DNA from: an uncultured Bacteroidales bacterium
GTDB lineage: Bacteria > Bacteroidota > Bacteroidia > Bacteroidales > Salinivirgaceae
Length of the DNA stretch: 64,000 bases
Assembly (NCBI GenBank): GCA_937981765.1
Contig: CALJOM010000013.1
Location: 1 to 64,000 of the forward strand
Direction: 5' to 3'
Part shown: piece by piece, positions 8,586 through 17,251 of the stretch
How the letters are laid out: each line of letters opens with the position of its first letter
Numbering within the stretch: position 1 is the stretch's first letter
Notes under the pieces: model-generated
What the model was told of the DNA's origin: nothing
The model's input: only the letters and a program-made list of their open reading frames with translations
Database searches by the model: none
Program-made: the position numbers and the translations under genes

Positions 8586-10466
8586 ATGACTCCTTTAACC
8601 ACTCATTCCCTTAATACCCCCTTCTTAGGATACGCCTACCATAAAATTATTCTTGATGAAACGGGCAAACCCCACGATTTTATTTATCTCGAGGTAAGCC
8701 CTTATTTCGAAGCCTTAACCGGGATTCCCACCAACGGTATAATTGGTAAGCGAGTAAGGGAAGTTATCCCAGGAATAGAGAATTCGGAGTTTGATTGGAT
8801 TGCTTTTTACGGGAAAATTGCTTTAGAAGGAGGAGAAGCCGAAATTGAGCAATACGAAGCTCTATTAAAACGTTGGTTTCGTATTTATGCTTATTCCGAC
8901 AAAAAATTTTTTTTTGCCACTTTTTTTATCGACATAACCAAACAAAAGGAAAATGAACTGGAATTACAAAAACTTACACAAGCCATAGAACAAAATCCTG
9001 CATGTGTAGTGATTACAGATATTCAGGGCAATATCGAGTACGTTAACCCCCAATTTACCCAAAACACCGGCTATACCAAAGAGGAGGTAAAAGGAAAAAA
9101 TCCGCGAATTTTACAATCTGGAAAACATCCAAAAGAATTTTATCAACAGCTCTGGAAAACTATTTCTTCGGGTAACGTATGGCGTGGAGAATTTTTAAAT
9201 GTCAAAAAAAGTGGTGAACTATATTACGAATCGGCTACCATCTCCCCGATATTCAACGATCAACATCAGATTGTAAATTATGTAGCCATAAAAGAAGACA
9301 TTACCGAGAAAAAAATTATTGAGCAGGAACTTATTAAAGCCAAAGAACGTGCCGAAGAACACGAACGGCTAAAAACAGCCTTTCTTCAAAACATGAGCCA
9401 CGAAATAAGAACCCCGCTCAATGCTATTTCAGGCTTTACACAACTTTTGGCTAACCCCAACATAACCGCAGAAAAACGACGCAATTACGGTGCTATCATA
9501 CAAAGTAATGTGCATTATCTCATCAGCATTGTTACCGATATCCTTACTATGGCAGCCCTCGAAACCGGGCAAGAAAAAATAATCCTGAGTGAGGTTAACA
9601 TCAACGACCTGATTATTGGACTGCTCCACGTGTTTAAACAGCAAACGGTAAACAAGCCCATAGCATTTTACGTAACCCCCTCGCTAAACGATAACGATGC
9701 AGAAATTTACACCGACAGAACAAAACTTAATCAGATACTAAATAATCTATTGTCAAATGCCATTAAGTTCACCGACCAGGGGTTTATTGACTTTGGCTAT
9801 ACCCTTAAAACCGAAACCACCCCTTGGATGTTACAATTTTATGTAAAAGACAGCGGAATAGGAATAGCCAAAGAAAATTACGAGAAAATATTTGAGCGCT
9901 TTCATCAGGCCGACAGCTCCATCAGTAGGGTTTATGGCGGTAACGGACTGGGGCTGGCCATTTGTAAGGGGCTGGTAGAACTTATGGGAGGAAAAATATG
10001 GGTTGAATCAACCGCGGGAAAAGGATCCACCTTTTACTTTACCATTCCATACCAACCCGTAAACATCACAAAAAAATCGGAAACCAATTCTCATTCTACA
10101 AAAAAGACCATTCTAGTTGCCGAAGATGAAGAAATAAACTATTTACTGGTTGTAGAATTCTTGAATGAGTTAAACTACAACTTGGTTCATGCAAAAAATG
10201 GAAAAGAGGCCGTGGAAATTGCCCAGAATGAGCCCAACATTGCTATTATTCTTATGGATATCAAAATGCCCGAAATGCCAGGCGATGAAGCAGCCCAAAT
10301 GATTAAAAGCCTCCATCCAAATATTCCCATCCTTGCCGTATCGGCCTATGCGTTAAACAAAGAGCGGGCAAAATATGAAAATATCTTTGACGGCTATTTA
10401 ACTAAGCCTCTGGAAAGAGATAATTTTTTAAACTATATAACTAAATTTATCGAAAAGGATGTTTAG
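8586..10466 (+). CDS. PAS-PAS hybrid sensor histidine kinase/response regulator
   Basis: The 626-residue cytoplasmic protein has two PAS-type domains (about 10-118 and 125-250; the second ends in a PAC motif), a HisKA domain with the phospho-His in 'MSHEIRTPLNA' (about 270), a HATPase domain with N box 'NNLLSNAIKFT', 'DSGIGIA' and 'GNGLGLAI', and a C-terminal receiver domain with 'VAEDEE', the Asp in 'ILMDIKMPEM' and the Lys in 'LTKPLE'. No transmembrane helix is visible, so the signal is internal. No output regulator is encoded next to it. It starts 126 bases after the chemoreceptor beyond a terminator, so it is probably its own unit. Confidence 0.93.
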   Translation: MTPLTTHSLNTPFLGYAYHKIILDETGKPHDFIYLEVSPYFEALTGIPTNGIIGKRVREVIPGIENSEFDWIAFYGKIALEGGEAEIEQYEALLKRWFRIYAYSDKKFFFATFFIDITKQKENELELQKLTQAIEQNPACVVITDIQGNIEYVNPQFTQNTGYTKEEVKGKNPRILQSGKHPKEFYQQLWKTISSGNVWRGEFLNVKKSGELYYESATISPIFNDQHQIVNYVAIKEDITEKKIIEQELIKAKERAEEHERLKTAFLQNMSHEIRTPLNAISGFTQLLANPNITAEKRRNYGAIIQSNVHYLISIVTDILTMAALETGQEKIILSEVNINDLIIGLLHVFKQQTVNKPIAFYVTPSLNDNDAEIYTDRTKLNQILNNLLSNAIKFTDQGFIDFGYTLKTETTPWMLQFYVKDSGIGIAKENYEKIFERFHQADSSISRVYGGNGLGLAICKGLVELMGGKIWVESTAGKGSTFYFTIPYQPVNITKKSETNSHSTKKTILVAEDEEINYLLVVEFLNELNYNLVHAKNGKEAVEIAQNEPNIAIILMDIKMPEMPGDEAAQMIKSLHPNIPILAVSAYALNKERAKYENIFDGYLTKPLERDNFLNYITKFIEKDV

Positions 10467-10476
10467 CCCATTTTAG

Positions 10477-10509
10477 AAAAAAGGCTAACCCTTTAGGTTA
10501 GCCTTTTTT
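10477..10509. terminator. bidirectional terminator between hybrid kinase and nrdJ
   Basis: AGGCTAACC (10482-10490) pairs with GGTTAGCCT (10496-10504) around a 5-base loop, with a run of A before and a run of T after, so it can stop transcription from both convergent genes. Confidence 0.92.
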
Positions 10510-10536
10510 CTTACAACAGAGATTAGAAACCTACTC

Positions 10537-13092
10537 CTAACCGCATTCCGAAGAACCACAATCGGAACATGTGAGGCAGCCTTCCTGGTAAACAAGATTG
10601 GTGGATTGACAATTTTTGCATTTCTGGCCAGTAACTTTAGTGCCATCGGGGATGTAGCGTTTTAAAGCACGTGCCACCCCAGCTTTCCAGGTATTAATAG
10701 ACTCACTGTCGAAGTGCAAGGAGTCGATAAGCGGAATGGCATTTTCGATTGGCATCCCATAGCGTAAAACACTGGAAATAAGTTTAGCGTAGTTCCAGAA
10801 TTCGGGATTAAACTTATGTGATAATCCCTCAATAGTGGTTTTGTAGCCGAACTTATTGATATATTGGAAATCGTATCGGGTATTGCCTTCTTCATCTTTA
10901 TTTTTGATGATTTTTCCATGATTTACACCTTTCGGAACAGGCAATACATCGTCGTCGGATAACCCAGTAAAGATTTCATAAGGTTTCTCCTCCATTAATC
11001 CGATAAAAGCAATCCAATTCTCGTTTCCATTTTTAAAACGCACCACATCGGCCTCTAATTCCTTGGGACGTTTTAGTTCGCGGGTTTCGCCTTTCTTTTC
11101 TTTGGTGTTGGAAACCAAAACACCTGTACGACTACCTTCCCTATAGACGGTAATACCCTTGCACCCGGCTTTCCATCCTTCGAGATATACATTGCCTACC
11201 ATTTCTTCGGAAATGTTTTCGGGGAGGTTCACCGTTACGCTGATGCTATGGTCGACCCACTTCTGAATGGCCCCTTGCATGCGAACTTTTGCCACCCAAT
11301 CGATATCGTTGGCGGTCGATTTATAATAGGGCGATTGAGCAACTAGTTGATTCAATTGCTCTTCGTCCATACGTTCTACCTCGTCGATGGTGTATCCGTT
11401 GACACGCATCCACTCGAAAAATTTGTGGTGTATGACGGTGAAGGTTTCCCAGGAATCTCCAACGGAGTCCACAAAACTCACCTTAACTTCTTTATCGTTA
11501 GGATTAACCTTACGATTTCGACGATAAATTGGTTTGAACACAGGCTCAATGCCGGAAGTGGTTTGTGTTAGAATACTGGTACTTCCGGTGGGAGCAACCG
11601 TTAGCATGGAGATATTTCTGCGACCGTAGGTTACCATGTTTTGGTAAAGCTCAGGATTGGCCTCTTTTAACCTAAGAATGAACGGATTTTTTGCTTCCCG
11701 TTCGGGATCGTAAATGGGAAAAGCACCCCGCTCTTTAGCTAATTCAACGGAACTGGCATAGGCCGTTAAAGCCAGGGTTTTATGCACCTGGACCGAAAAA
11801 TCAATAGCCTTATCGCTGCCGTATCGATATCCAAGCGCTGCCAGCATATCGCCTTCGGCAGTGATTCCAATACCGGTGCGTCTTCCCTCAACCGCTTTGC
11901 GGCGAATGTTAAGCCATAGATTTTTTTCTACTCGCTTGATCTCCTCTGATTCCGGATCGTTGTTAATTTTATCGAGGATGGCGTCTATTTTTTCGAGTTC
12001 CAGATCGATGATATCATCCATCATACGATGCGCAATAGCTACATGCTTTTTAAACAATTCGAAATCAAACTCCGCCTGGGGTGTGAATGGATTTTTAACG
12101 TATCCATACAAATTGATGGCTAATAAACGACAACTATCATACGGACACAAGGGAATTTCACCGCATGGATTGGTAGAAACAGTTTCAAAACCTAAATCGG
12201 CGTAGCAATCAGGTACCGATTCGCGGATAATGGTATCCCAGAACAATATCCCCGGTTCGGCCGATTTCCAGGCATTATGAACAATTTTTGCCCAAAGCTG
12301 ACGCGCATTTATTTCTTTTTTTACCGTAGGGTTGGGGCTATTAATAGGATACTGTTGAATATACGGAGTGTTTTCCTCCACGGCACGCATAAATTCGTCG
12401 TCGATTTTCACCGAAATATTTGCCCCCGTAACTTTTCCATCCTGCAGTTTAGCATCGATAAAACTTTCGGCATCGGGATGTTTTATGCTTACGGTGAGCA
12501 TCAAAGCCCCCCTCCTACCATCCTGAGCCACCTCGCGTGTTGAGTTTGAATAGCGCTCCATAAACGGCACCAATCCGGTGGAAGTAAGAGCAGAATTTTT
12601 AACCGGGCTTCCCGCAGGGCGAATGTGCGACAAGTCGTGTCCAACTCCTCCACGACGCTTCATGAGTTGAACCTGCTCCTGGTCGATTTTCATAATTCCA
12701 CCGTAGCTGTCGGAATTCCCTTTGTTACCAATTACAAAGCAATTCGATAATGAAGCAATTTGGAAATTGTTTCCTATTCCCGCCATGGGACTACCTTGTG
12801 GTACAATGTAGCGGAACTCCGACAATACATCAAATACCTGTTGAGCCGTCAGCGGATTGGGATAACGTGCTTCAATGCGGGCAATTTCATTGGCTATTCG
12901 CCAGTGCATGTCTTCCGGAGAACGTTCGTAAAGATTCCCGTTGGAATCTTTTAGAGCATACTTGGAAATCCAAACTGTGGTGGCCAATTTGTCGCCTTTG
13001 AAATACTCCAGGGTTGCCTGGTACACTTCGTCGTAAGAATAAATTTTCGGTTTTCTTTCCTGTTTTGGTGAAATCATTTCACTCGTTAGCAT
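10537..13092 (-). CDS. nrdJ: adenosylcobalamin-dependent (class II) ribonucleotide reductase
   Basis: The 851-residue protein is a full-length class II reductase that makes deoxynucleotides with coenzyme B12 and so works with or without oxygen. It shows the 'NPCGEIPLCPYDSC' active-site region, 'GIGITAEGDMLAALGY', 'TVAPTGSTSILTQTTSGIEP' and a C-terminal zinc-ribbon-like cysteine cluster (CKNCQSTNLVYQEGCLTC, then CSDCG) that serves redox exchange in this family. The 185 bases upstream show no cobalamin riboswitch. It is transcribed alone, convergent with the hybrid kinase gene. Confidence 0.95.
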   Translation of the reverse strand: MLTSEMISPKQERKPKIYSYDEVYQATLEYFKGDKLATTVWISKYALKDSNGNLYERSPEDMHWRIANEIARIEARYPNPLTAQQVFDVLSEFRYIVPQGSPMAGIGNNFQIASLSNCFVIGNKGNSDSYGGIMKIDQEQVQLMKRRGGVGHDLSHIRPAGSPVKNSALTSTGLVPFMERYSNSTREVAQDGRRGALMLTVSIKHPDAESFIDAKLQDGKVTGANISVKIDDEFMRAVEENTPYIQQYPINSPNPTVKKEINARQLWAKIVHNAWKSAEPGILFWDTIIRESVPDCYADLGFETVSTNPCGEIPLCPYDSCRLLAINLYGYVKNPFTPQAEFDFELFKKHVAIAHRMMDDIIDLELEKIDAILDKINNDPESEEIKRVEKNLWLNIRRKAVEGRRTGIGITAEGDMLAALGYRYGSDKAIDFSVQVHKTLALTAYASSVELAKERGAFPIYDPEREAKNPFILRLKEANPELYQNMVTYGRRNISMLTVAPTGSTSILTQTTSGIEPVFKPIYRRNRKVNPNDKEVKVSFVDSVGDSWETFTVIHHKFFEWMRVNGYTIDEVERMDEEQLNQLVAQSPYYKSTANDIDWVAKVRMQGAIQKWVDHSISVTVNLPENISEEMVGNVYLEGWKAGCKGITVYREGSRTGVLVSNTKEKKGETRELKRPKELEADVVRFKNGNENWIAFIGLMEEKPYEIFTGLSDDDVLPVPKGVNHGKIIKNKDEEGNTRYDFQYINKFGYKTTIEGLSHKFNPEFWNYAKLISSVLRYGMPIENAIPLIDSLHFDSESINTWKAGVARALKRYIPDGTKVTGQKCKNCQSTNLVYQEGCLTCSDCGSSECG

Positions 13093-13277
13093 TACCTTGG
13101 GTTTTTAATATGGTTTTGATTAACTCTATTTTGCCATTACCAATACCTATAACAGATCAAAATTTGGTATGGCGAATTTAAACCCACAGCTAAAAAGAAG
13201 CAAAAAAAATTATTAACAAGAAGTGTATACTTAATTGATTTTAAACACTTTAGTCGGTTGATAACATTTTTCAATAT

Positions 13278-14525
13278 CTAACGTCCCATAGAATCAAGCC
13301 GTTTTAAAATCAAGTCGACTGAGCCTCGCATGGAAGCAAAATATTGAGCCAATTTGGCTTTAATATGTTCGCGCTTTTCGGTGTTTTGAATAATTTCGTT
13401 TAATGTTTGTTCGAATATTTGGTAGTTGCAAACAGGAAATCCGGCACCAATATCAACCAAGTGGCATGCTTCAGGAAACTTTTGGTATTTCGGTCCGAAT
13501 ATAACCGGAATTCCATATACTGTTGGTTCCAGAACATTATGAATTCCCTTACCAAACCCTCCTCCAACAATCGCAATTTTCCCATATCGGTATAAGGAAG
13601 CCAACATGCCAATGTTGTCAATAATCAATACATTGTAATTCTCAAGGCTGCATTGATAAATAGAAGAAGAATAACGAATGCACGATCCGTTGAATTTCCG
13701 CTCTATTTGTTGTATATGAGGTTCGCTTATCTCGTGAGGAGCAATAATAATTTTTGCATTCCGAGGTAACGTTGCCAGATAACGCGCAATAAAATCCTCC
13801 TCAGCAGGCCAGGTACTTCCGGCAACAATAATAAAATTATTCCCGCAAAAACGCTCTATAGTTTCATAACTTGAAGCCTGTTCGGCTATTTGAATCACTC
13901 GGTCGAAACGTGTATCGCCACTCACGGTATAGTTCGAAATTCCGATCGATTGAAGAAGCCTAGCCGAAGTTTCGTCTTGTACAAAAAAATGATCGAAATT
14001 CAACAATTGCTTGCGGAAGCATTTCCCGTAGATCGGATTAAAAAAGGGTTGCCCTTTGCGGAATATACCGGAAACCAACCAGACCGGGATCCTTGACTTT
14101 TTGAGATAATGAAGAAAATTGTACCAAAACTCGTACTTTATAAATATAGCAATTGCCGGTTTTGCAATGCTGATGAACAATCTTGCATTATGCGGAGTGT
14201 CAGCAGGAAGATAAGACACATAATCGGCCGCTTGATAATTTTTACGAATTTCATATCCGGATGGAGAGAAAAAGGTTAGTAGAATAAAAACATCTTTTTG
14301 TTTTTCACGGATTTTTTCGATTATCGGACGACCTTGTTCAAATTCACCAAGACTGGAACAATGTATCCACACTACCGGCTTATCGTTTTTCTTCAAGGCT
14401 TTTTTCAAGCTGCTTATCCAATCTTTTCGTCCTAATACCCACAATTTGGCTTTTGGGCTTCTAAGCGCAGCGAGCCGAATAATGAATGTATAAAATAAAA
14501 TTCCAATTGAGTATAAAGTCCTCAT
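13278..14525 (-). CDS. waaA: 3-deoxy-D-manno-octulosonic acid (Kdo) transferase
   Basis: The 415-residue protein is a GT30 glycosyltransferase that adds Kdo to lipid A precursor at the inner membrane. An N-terminal hydrophobic segment precedes 'WIHCSSLGEFEQGRPII', which holds the catalytic Glu of the family, and the C-terminal half contains 'VAGSTWPAEEDFI', 'IIAPHEIS' and 'IVGGGFGKGIHNVLEPTVYGIPVIFGP' (the sugar-nucleotide part; shown here in outline). Its length is typical. It lies 10 bases downstream of an outer-membrane-type gene, so the two are probably one transcript. Confidence 0.93.
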   Translation of the reverse strand: MRTLYSIGILFYTFIIRLAALRSPKAKLWVLGRKDWISSLKKALKKNDKPVVWIHCSSLGEFEQGRPIIEKIREKQKDVFILLTFFSPSGYEIRKNYQAADYVSYLPADTPHNARLFISIAKPAIAIFIKYEFWYNFLHYLKKSRIPVWLVSGIFRKGQPFFNPIYGKCFRKQLLNFDHFFVQDETSARLLQSIGISNYTVSGDTRFDRVIQIAEQASSYETIERFCGNNFIIVAGSTWPAEEDFIARYLATLPRNAKIIIAPHEISEPHIQQIERKFNGSCIRYSSSIYQCSLENYNVLIIDNIGMLASLYRYGKIAIVGGGFGKGIHNVLEPTVYGIPVIFGPKYQKFPEACHLVDIGAGFPVCNYQIFEQTLNEIIQNTEKREHIKAKLAQYFASMRGSVDLILKRLDSMGR

Positions 14526-14535
14526 TTTAAATATT

Positions 14536-15294
14536 TTAATAGTAATAAACTTCTTCCGACTCCCGCTGAATAAAGGTTATTATCCAACCAATTTTAAAAG
14601 TTGCCATCAATTCAAAAAACCGTGAATCATCGCGACGCATTAGAGTAAAATCCCAATCGCGCCGAATCTTGGTCCACGCTTCAGTGAATTCAATCCCGGC
14701 ATAAAAATGCCCAAAATTCTTATTGTGGAAATAGGTATAACCGAGAAACTGGGTTAGAGCAAAACCGTTAGAAAGACGATCGTAGCCTTTAACATAATTG
14801 CCCATTATCTGAGGAACGTTGTTCCCACGTTGATCTATCCAGTATTGCGACTGGAAAAAGCCGGCACCTCCAAGAAAGGTTATTCCGGAATTGGGGTTAT
14901 GAGCCCATCGATTAACAATGTAGCCGGTTTTGAATGTAATTTGCATTCCTCGCATTCCTCGTGAAAATTCGGCAGGCTGGCCGTATCGATTGGTTATTGT
15001 TCCATTGGAATTCAGAATCAAACGTAAAGGATCATCGCCTCTGTACCCTTCTCCATACAACACAACCCCCTCGGTAACTAAAAGCATGTTGTTGCTGAGC
15101 TTCATAATAAAAGAGGCGCCTCCTTGTCCAAAAAAATTGTATCGGCTACCCAAATCTGCCATAGGTAAACAAATACCAGCCGTAGCTGATAGGGCAGTAA
15201 ATGATAATGTATCTCGGCGAAACGATTGACTTTGAAGGGATGGGATCATTGTCCCTATAAAAACAAAAAATAGCAAAATTCGTTGTGGAATCAT
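14536..15294 (-). CDS. predicted outer-membrane beta-barrel protein
   Basis: The 252-residue protein starts with a cleavable-type signal peptide (residues 1-22, ending near 'SLQSQS') and continues as alternating polar and aromatic beta strands (for example 'FLGGAGFFQSQYWIDQ' and 'HFYAGIEFTEAW'), ending in 'EEVYYY', an aromatic C-terminus usual for barrel proteins. I do not recognise a characterised family. The close coupling with waaA suggests a role in the outer membrane or lipopolysaccharide, but this is an inference from position only. Confidence 0.65.
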   Translation of the reverse strand: MIPQRILLFFVFIGTMIPSLQSQSFRRDTLSFTALSATAGICLPMADLGSRYNFFGQGGASFIMKLSNNMLLVTEGVVLYGEGYRGDDPLRLILNSNGTITNRYGQPAEFSRGMRGMQITFKTGYIVNRWAHNPNSGITFLGGAGFFQSQYWIDQRGNNVPQIMGNYVKGYDRLSNGFALTQFLGYTYFHNKNFGHFYAGIEFTEAWTKIRRDWDFTLMRRDDSRFFELMATFKIGWIITFIQRESEEVYYY

Positions 15295-15314
15295 TCATGC
15301 GAAAATTTACCCTG

Positions 15315-15322
15315 CAAAGGTA
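15315..15322 (-). promoter_or_regulatory. promoter -7 box of the barrel protein-waaA pair
   Basis: TACCTTTG on the minus strand fits TAnnTTTG and lies 20 bases before the ATG at 15294. Confidence 0.5.
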
Positions 15323-15443
15323 CTAAAATCTGAACTATTGCTATTCAACGCAGTGCAGTAAATATTATTGTTGGGGCACACTTTATTAGCAACCTTTGCA
15401 ATACAATTTTGAAAGTGGGAAATATAATTTTTGATGGATGCTA

Positions 15444-15470
15444 TTGCAAGCAAAAAATTTTATAATTTTG
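15444..15470 (+). promoter_or_regulatory. promoter of gcvH
   Basis: TTG (15444-15446) and TAATTTTG (15463-15470), 16 bases apart, match the two-part Bacteroidetes promoter and lie 25 bases before the ATG at 15496. Confidence 0.5.
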
Positions 15471-15495
15471 CTCATAATTTTAAAAAACTTCAATT

Positions 15496-15873
15496 ATGAG
15501 CTATTCTGCAAATATGAAATTCACCGAAGAACATGAGTGGATTATAGTAAATGGTGATTCGGCTACCGTTGGCATAACCGATTTTGCCCAACAACAGCTA
15601 GGCGACATCGTTTTTGTTGAAATCGAAACCCTTGGACAAACCCTAGCTAAGGGTGAGGTTTTCGGAACCATTGAAGCTGTTAAAACAGTTTCTGACCTAT
15701 TTATGCCTGTTAGTGGAGAAGTCTTAGAGGTTAACCCTAAGCTCTCCTCCAATCCGGAAATTGTAAATAAAGATCCTCACGGAGAGGGATGGATGATTAA
15801 AATCAAGATGAGCAATCTGGCGGAACTCAATTCATTAATGGACGTAGAAGCCTACAAAGCTCACATAGGATAG
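15496..15873 (+). CDS. gcvH: glycine cleavage system H protein
   Basis: The 125-residue protein is the lipoyl carrier of the glycine cleavage complex, shuttling the aminomethyl group between the P and T proteins. 'FTEEHEWI' opens the fold, 'GDIVFVEIETLGQTL' is the central hammerhead and Lys63 in 'TIEAVKTVSDL' is the expected lipoylation site; 'PVSGEVLEVN' follows. The usual Ser-Val-Lys-Ala is Ala-Val-Lys-Thr here, within family variation. The P, T and L genes are not in the window. It has its own promoter and terminator. Confidence 0.95.
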   Translation: MSYSANMKFTEEHEWIIVNGDSATVGITDFAQQQLGDIVFVEIETLGQTLAKGEVFGTIEAVKTVSDLFMPVSGEVLEVNPKLSSNPEIVNKDPHGEGWMIKIKMSNLAELNSLMDVEAYKAHIG

Positions 15874-15904
15874 CATATCCAATATTAAAATATTATCATA
15901 GCAG

Positions 15905-15945
15905 CTGTCTGAAGATACATGGATTTTCAGGCAGTTTTGTTTTTT
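15905..15945 (+). terminator. intrinsic terminator of gcvH
   Basis: CTGTCTGAA (15905-15913) pairs with TTCAGGCAG (15926-15934) over 9 positions with one G-U pair; TTTTGTTTTTT follows. Confidence 0.85.
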
Positions 15946-16008
15946 GATAGATGTTGTTGGAATCTCTTCCACTTTACGTTCGATTAAATTTTTTCCACAA
16001 ATATTTTA

Positions 16009-16016
16009 TACATTTG
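16009..16016 (+). promoter_or_regulatory. promoter -7 box of the RlpA-like gene
   Basis: TACATTTG fits TAnnTTTG and lies 37 bases before the ATG at 16054. No clear TTG box was seen upstream. Confidence 0.45.
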
Positions 16017-16053
16017 TGTGTGAATAAGATGTTTACCAAACCAAAAACCCATC

Positions 16054-16818
16054 ATGTTTAAGCACTTTATAACTATTTCTTTTTGTTTATTGATTATTTC
16101 CGCTAGTGCCCAAGTATCTCCAACACGAGGTTACGCATCGTTCTATGCCAATAAGTTTGATGGCAAAACAACCGCTTCGGGAGAAAAATATCGACACGAC
16201 CACTTAACAGCAGCCCACCGCACCTTACCATTCGGAACCTTAGTAAAGGTTACCAACCTGGCCAATAAAAAAAGCGTGGTGGTTCGCATTAACGACCGAG
16301 GACCATTTACCGAAGAGCGAATTATTGATGTATCGAAATCGGCGGCGGAAATACTAGATTTTATCTCCCAAGGACTGACAGAAGTGGAAATAGAGGTTGT
16401 ATCAGAAGAAAAAAGCATATTAAACACCCAGAGCATCCCCACACCATCAAACACACCACAGGAGTCAAAAGTCTCCCAGCCTGCTTCGGTTAAGGATGTT
16501 AAACCAGACCCCGCGATAACTAATTCCGGAGCATCTTTACCACAAATCAGCAGCTCTTACTATAAATTAAGTTCGTCACGTTTTTCCCCTATAGGATTTG
16601 GGGTTCAAATTGCCAGCTATCAAGAAACCTCCAACCTTTTGGAAAAGGCGGCTGCCGTTGAACAGCAACTTCGGCAACCAGTTACCGTTCAAGTGGTTAA
16701 CTCGAATGGCAACCGAGTTTACCGACTTATTGTTGGGCAATTCGAAACCCGCGCTCAGGCAGAATATTTCAAAGATTCAATAAAAGCCTCTTATCCGGGG
16801 TTTGTGGTAAATTTTTAG
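16054..16818 (+). CDS. RlpA-like double-psi beta-barrel protein with SPOR domain
   Basis: The 254-residue exported protein has a signal peptide (1-19, 'LLIISASAQ'), an RlpA-type double-psi beta-barrel (about 25-115; 'GYASFYANKFDGKTTASGE', 'HRTLPFGTLVKVTNL', 'VVRINDRGPF' with the family's key Asp), a Pro/Ser-rich linker and a C-terminal SPOR domain (about 180-254) that binds glycan strands lacking stem peptides at the division septum. RlpA proteins can act as septal lytic transglycosylases. There is no lipobox Cys, so it should be periplasmic rather than lipid-anchored as in E. coli. It is convergent with the hemerythrin gene, 7 bases away. Confidence 0.9.
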   Translation: MFKHFITISFCLLIISASAQVSPTRGYASFYANKFDGKTTASGEKYRHDHLTAAHRTLPFGTLVKVTNLANKKSVVVRINDRGPFTEERIIDVSKSAAEILDFISQGLTEVEIEVVSEEKSILNTQSIPTPSNTPQESKVSQPASVKDVKPDPAITNSGASLPQISSSYYKLSSSRFSPIGFGVQIASYQETSNLLEKAAAVEQQLRQPVTVQVVNSNGNRVYRLIVGQFETRAQAEYFKDSIKASYPGFVVNF

Positions 16819-16825
16819 AAAAAAA

Positions 16826-17242
16826 CTATTTCGTTGGATTCTCTTTTACTAAGCCTACAAGGTGAGAATCCCATTTAAGTAGGTGAATATTCCACCAATT
16901 ACGGATGAAATATACAATTGCAGAAAACTGCGGGGCATCGGTATCAAAAAACTTATAATTGTAGAAGGCTATTTTAAAGGTATACTCCTGATGCGATTTA
17001 ACATGCTCTTTGATTAAAGGATAATTGTGCTCCTTCATAAATTTTTCTTCTTCCTTAAAATGAGCTTGCCCGTAATCGGTTAACCTGTTCAATATTTCAG
17101 CCATTTTCCCCCGATGATTAATTAGGTGATACTGATCAATAAGATTGTTGACCATAATCAGCAGTTCACTATGCTGACGATCGATAGTAGGGCTAATAGT
17201 TATTTTTGTTAAATCTATGGTTAATTTTTCAATGACTTCCAT
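16826..17242 (-). CDS. bacteriohemerythrin
   Basis: The 138-residue protein is a single hemerythrin domain that binds oxygen at a di-iron site. All seven expected ligands are present: His24 (in 'DRQH'), His61 and Glu65 ('HFKEEE'), His80 and His84 ('HVKSH'), His120 and Asp125 ('HLLKWD'). The start of the domain lacks the usual Trp-x-x-x-Tyr segment. It lies 9 bases downstream of a chemoreceptor gene with its own hemerythrin domain and is probably co-transcribed. Possible roles are oxygen storage, delivery or buffering near that receptor; the sequence does not decide. Confidence 0.9.
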   Translation of the reverse strand: MEVIEKLTIDLTKITISPTIDRQHSELLIMVNNLIDQYHLINHRGKMAEILNRLTDYGQAHFKEEEKFMKEHNYPLIKEHVKSHQEYTFKIAFYNYKFFDTDAPQFSAIVYFIRNWWNIHLLKWDSHLVGLVKENPTK

Positions 17243-17251
17243 GGTAAATGA

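Noticed and set aside
13093..13277. Cobalamin riboswitch upstream of the B12-dependent reductase
   Set aside because: The 185-base gap is AT-rich and shows neither the B12 box nor a suitable multi-stem fold.
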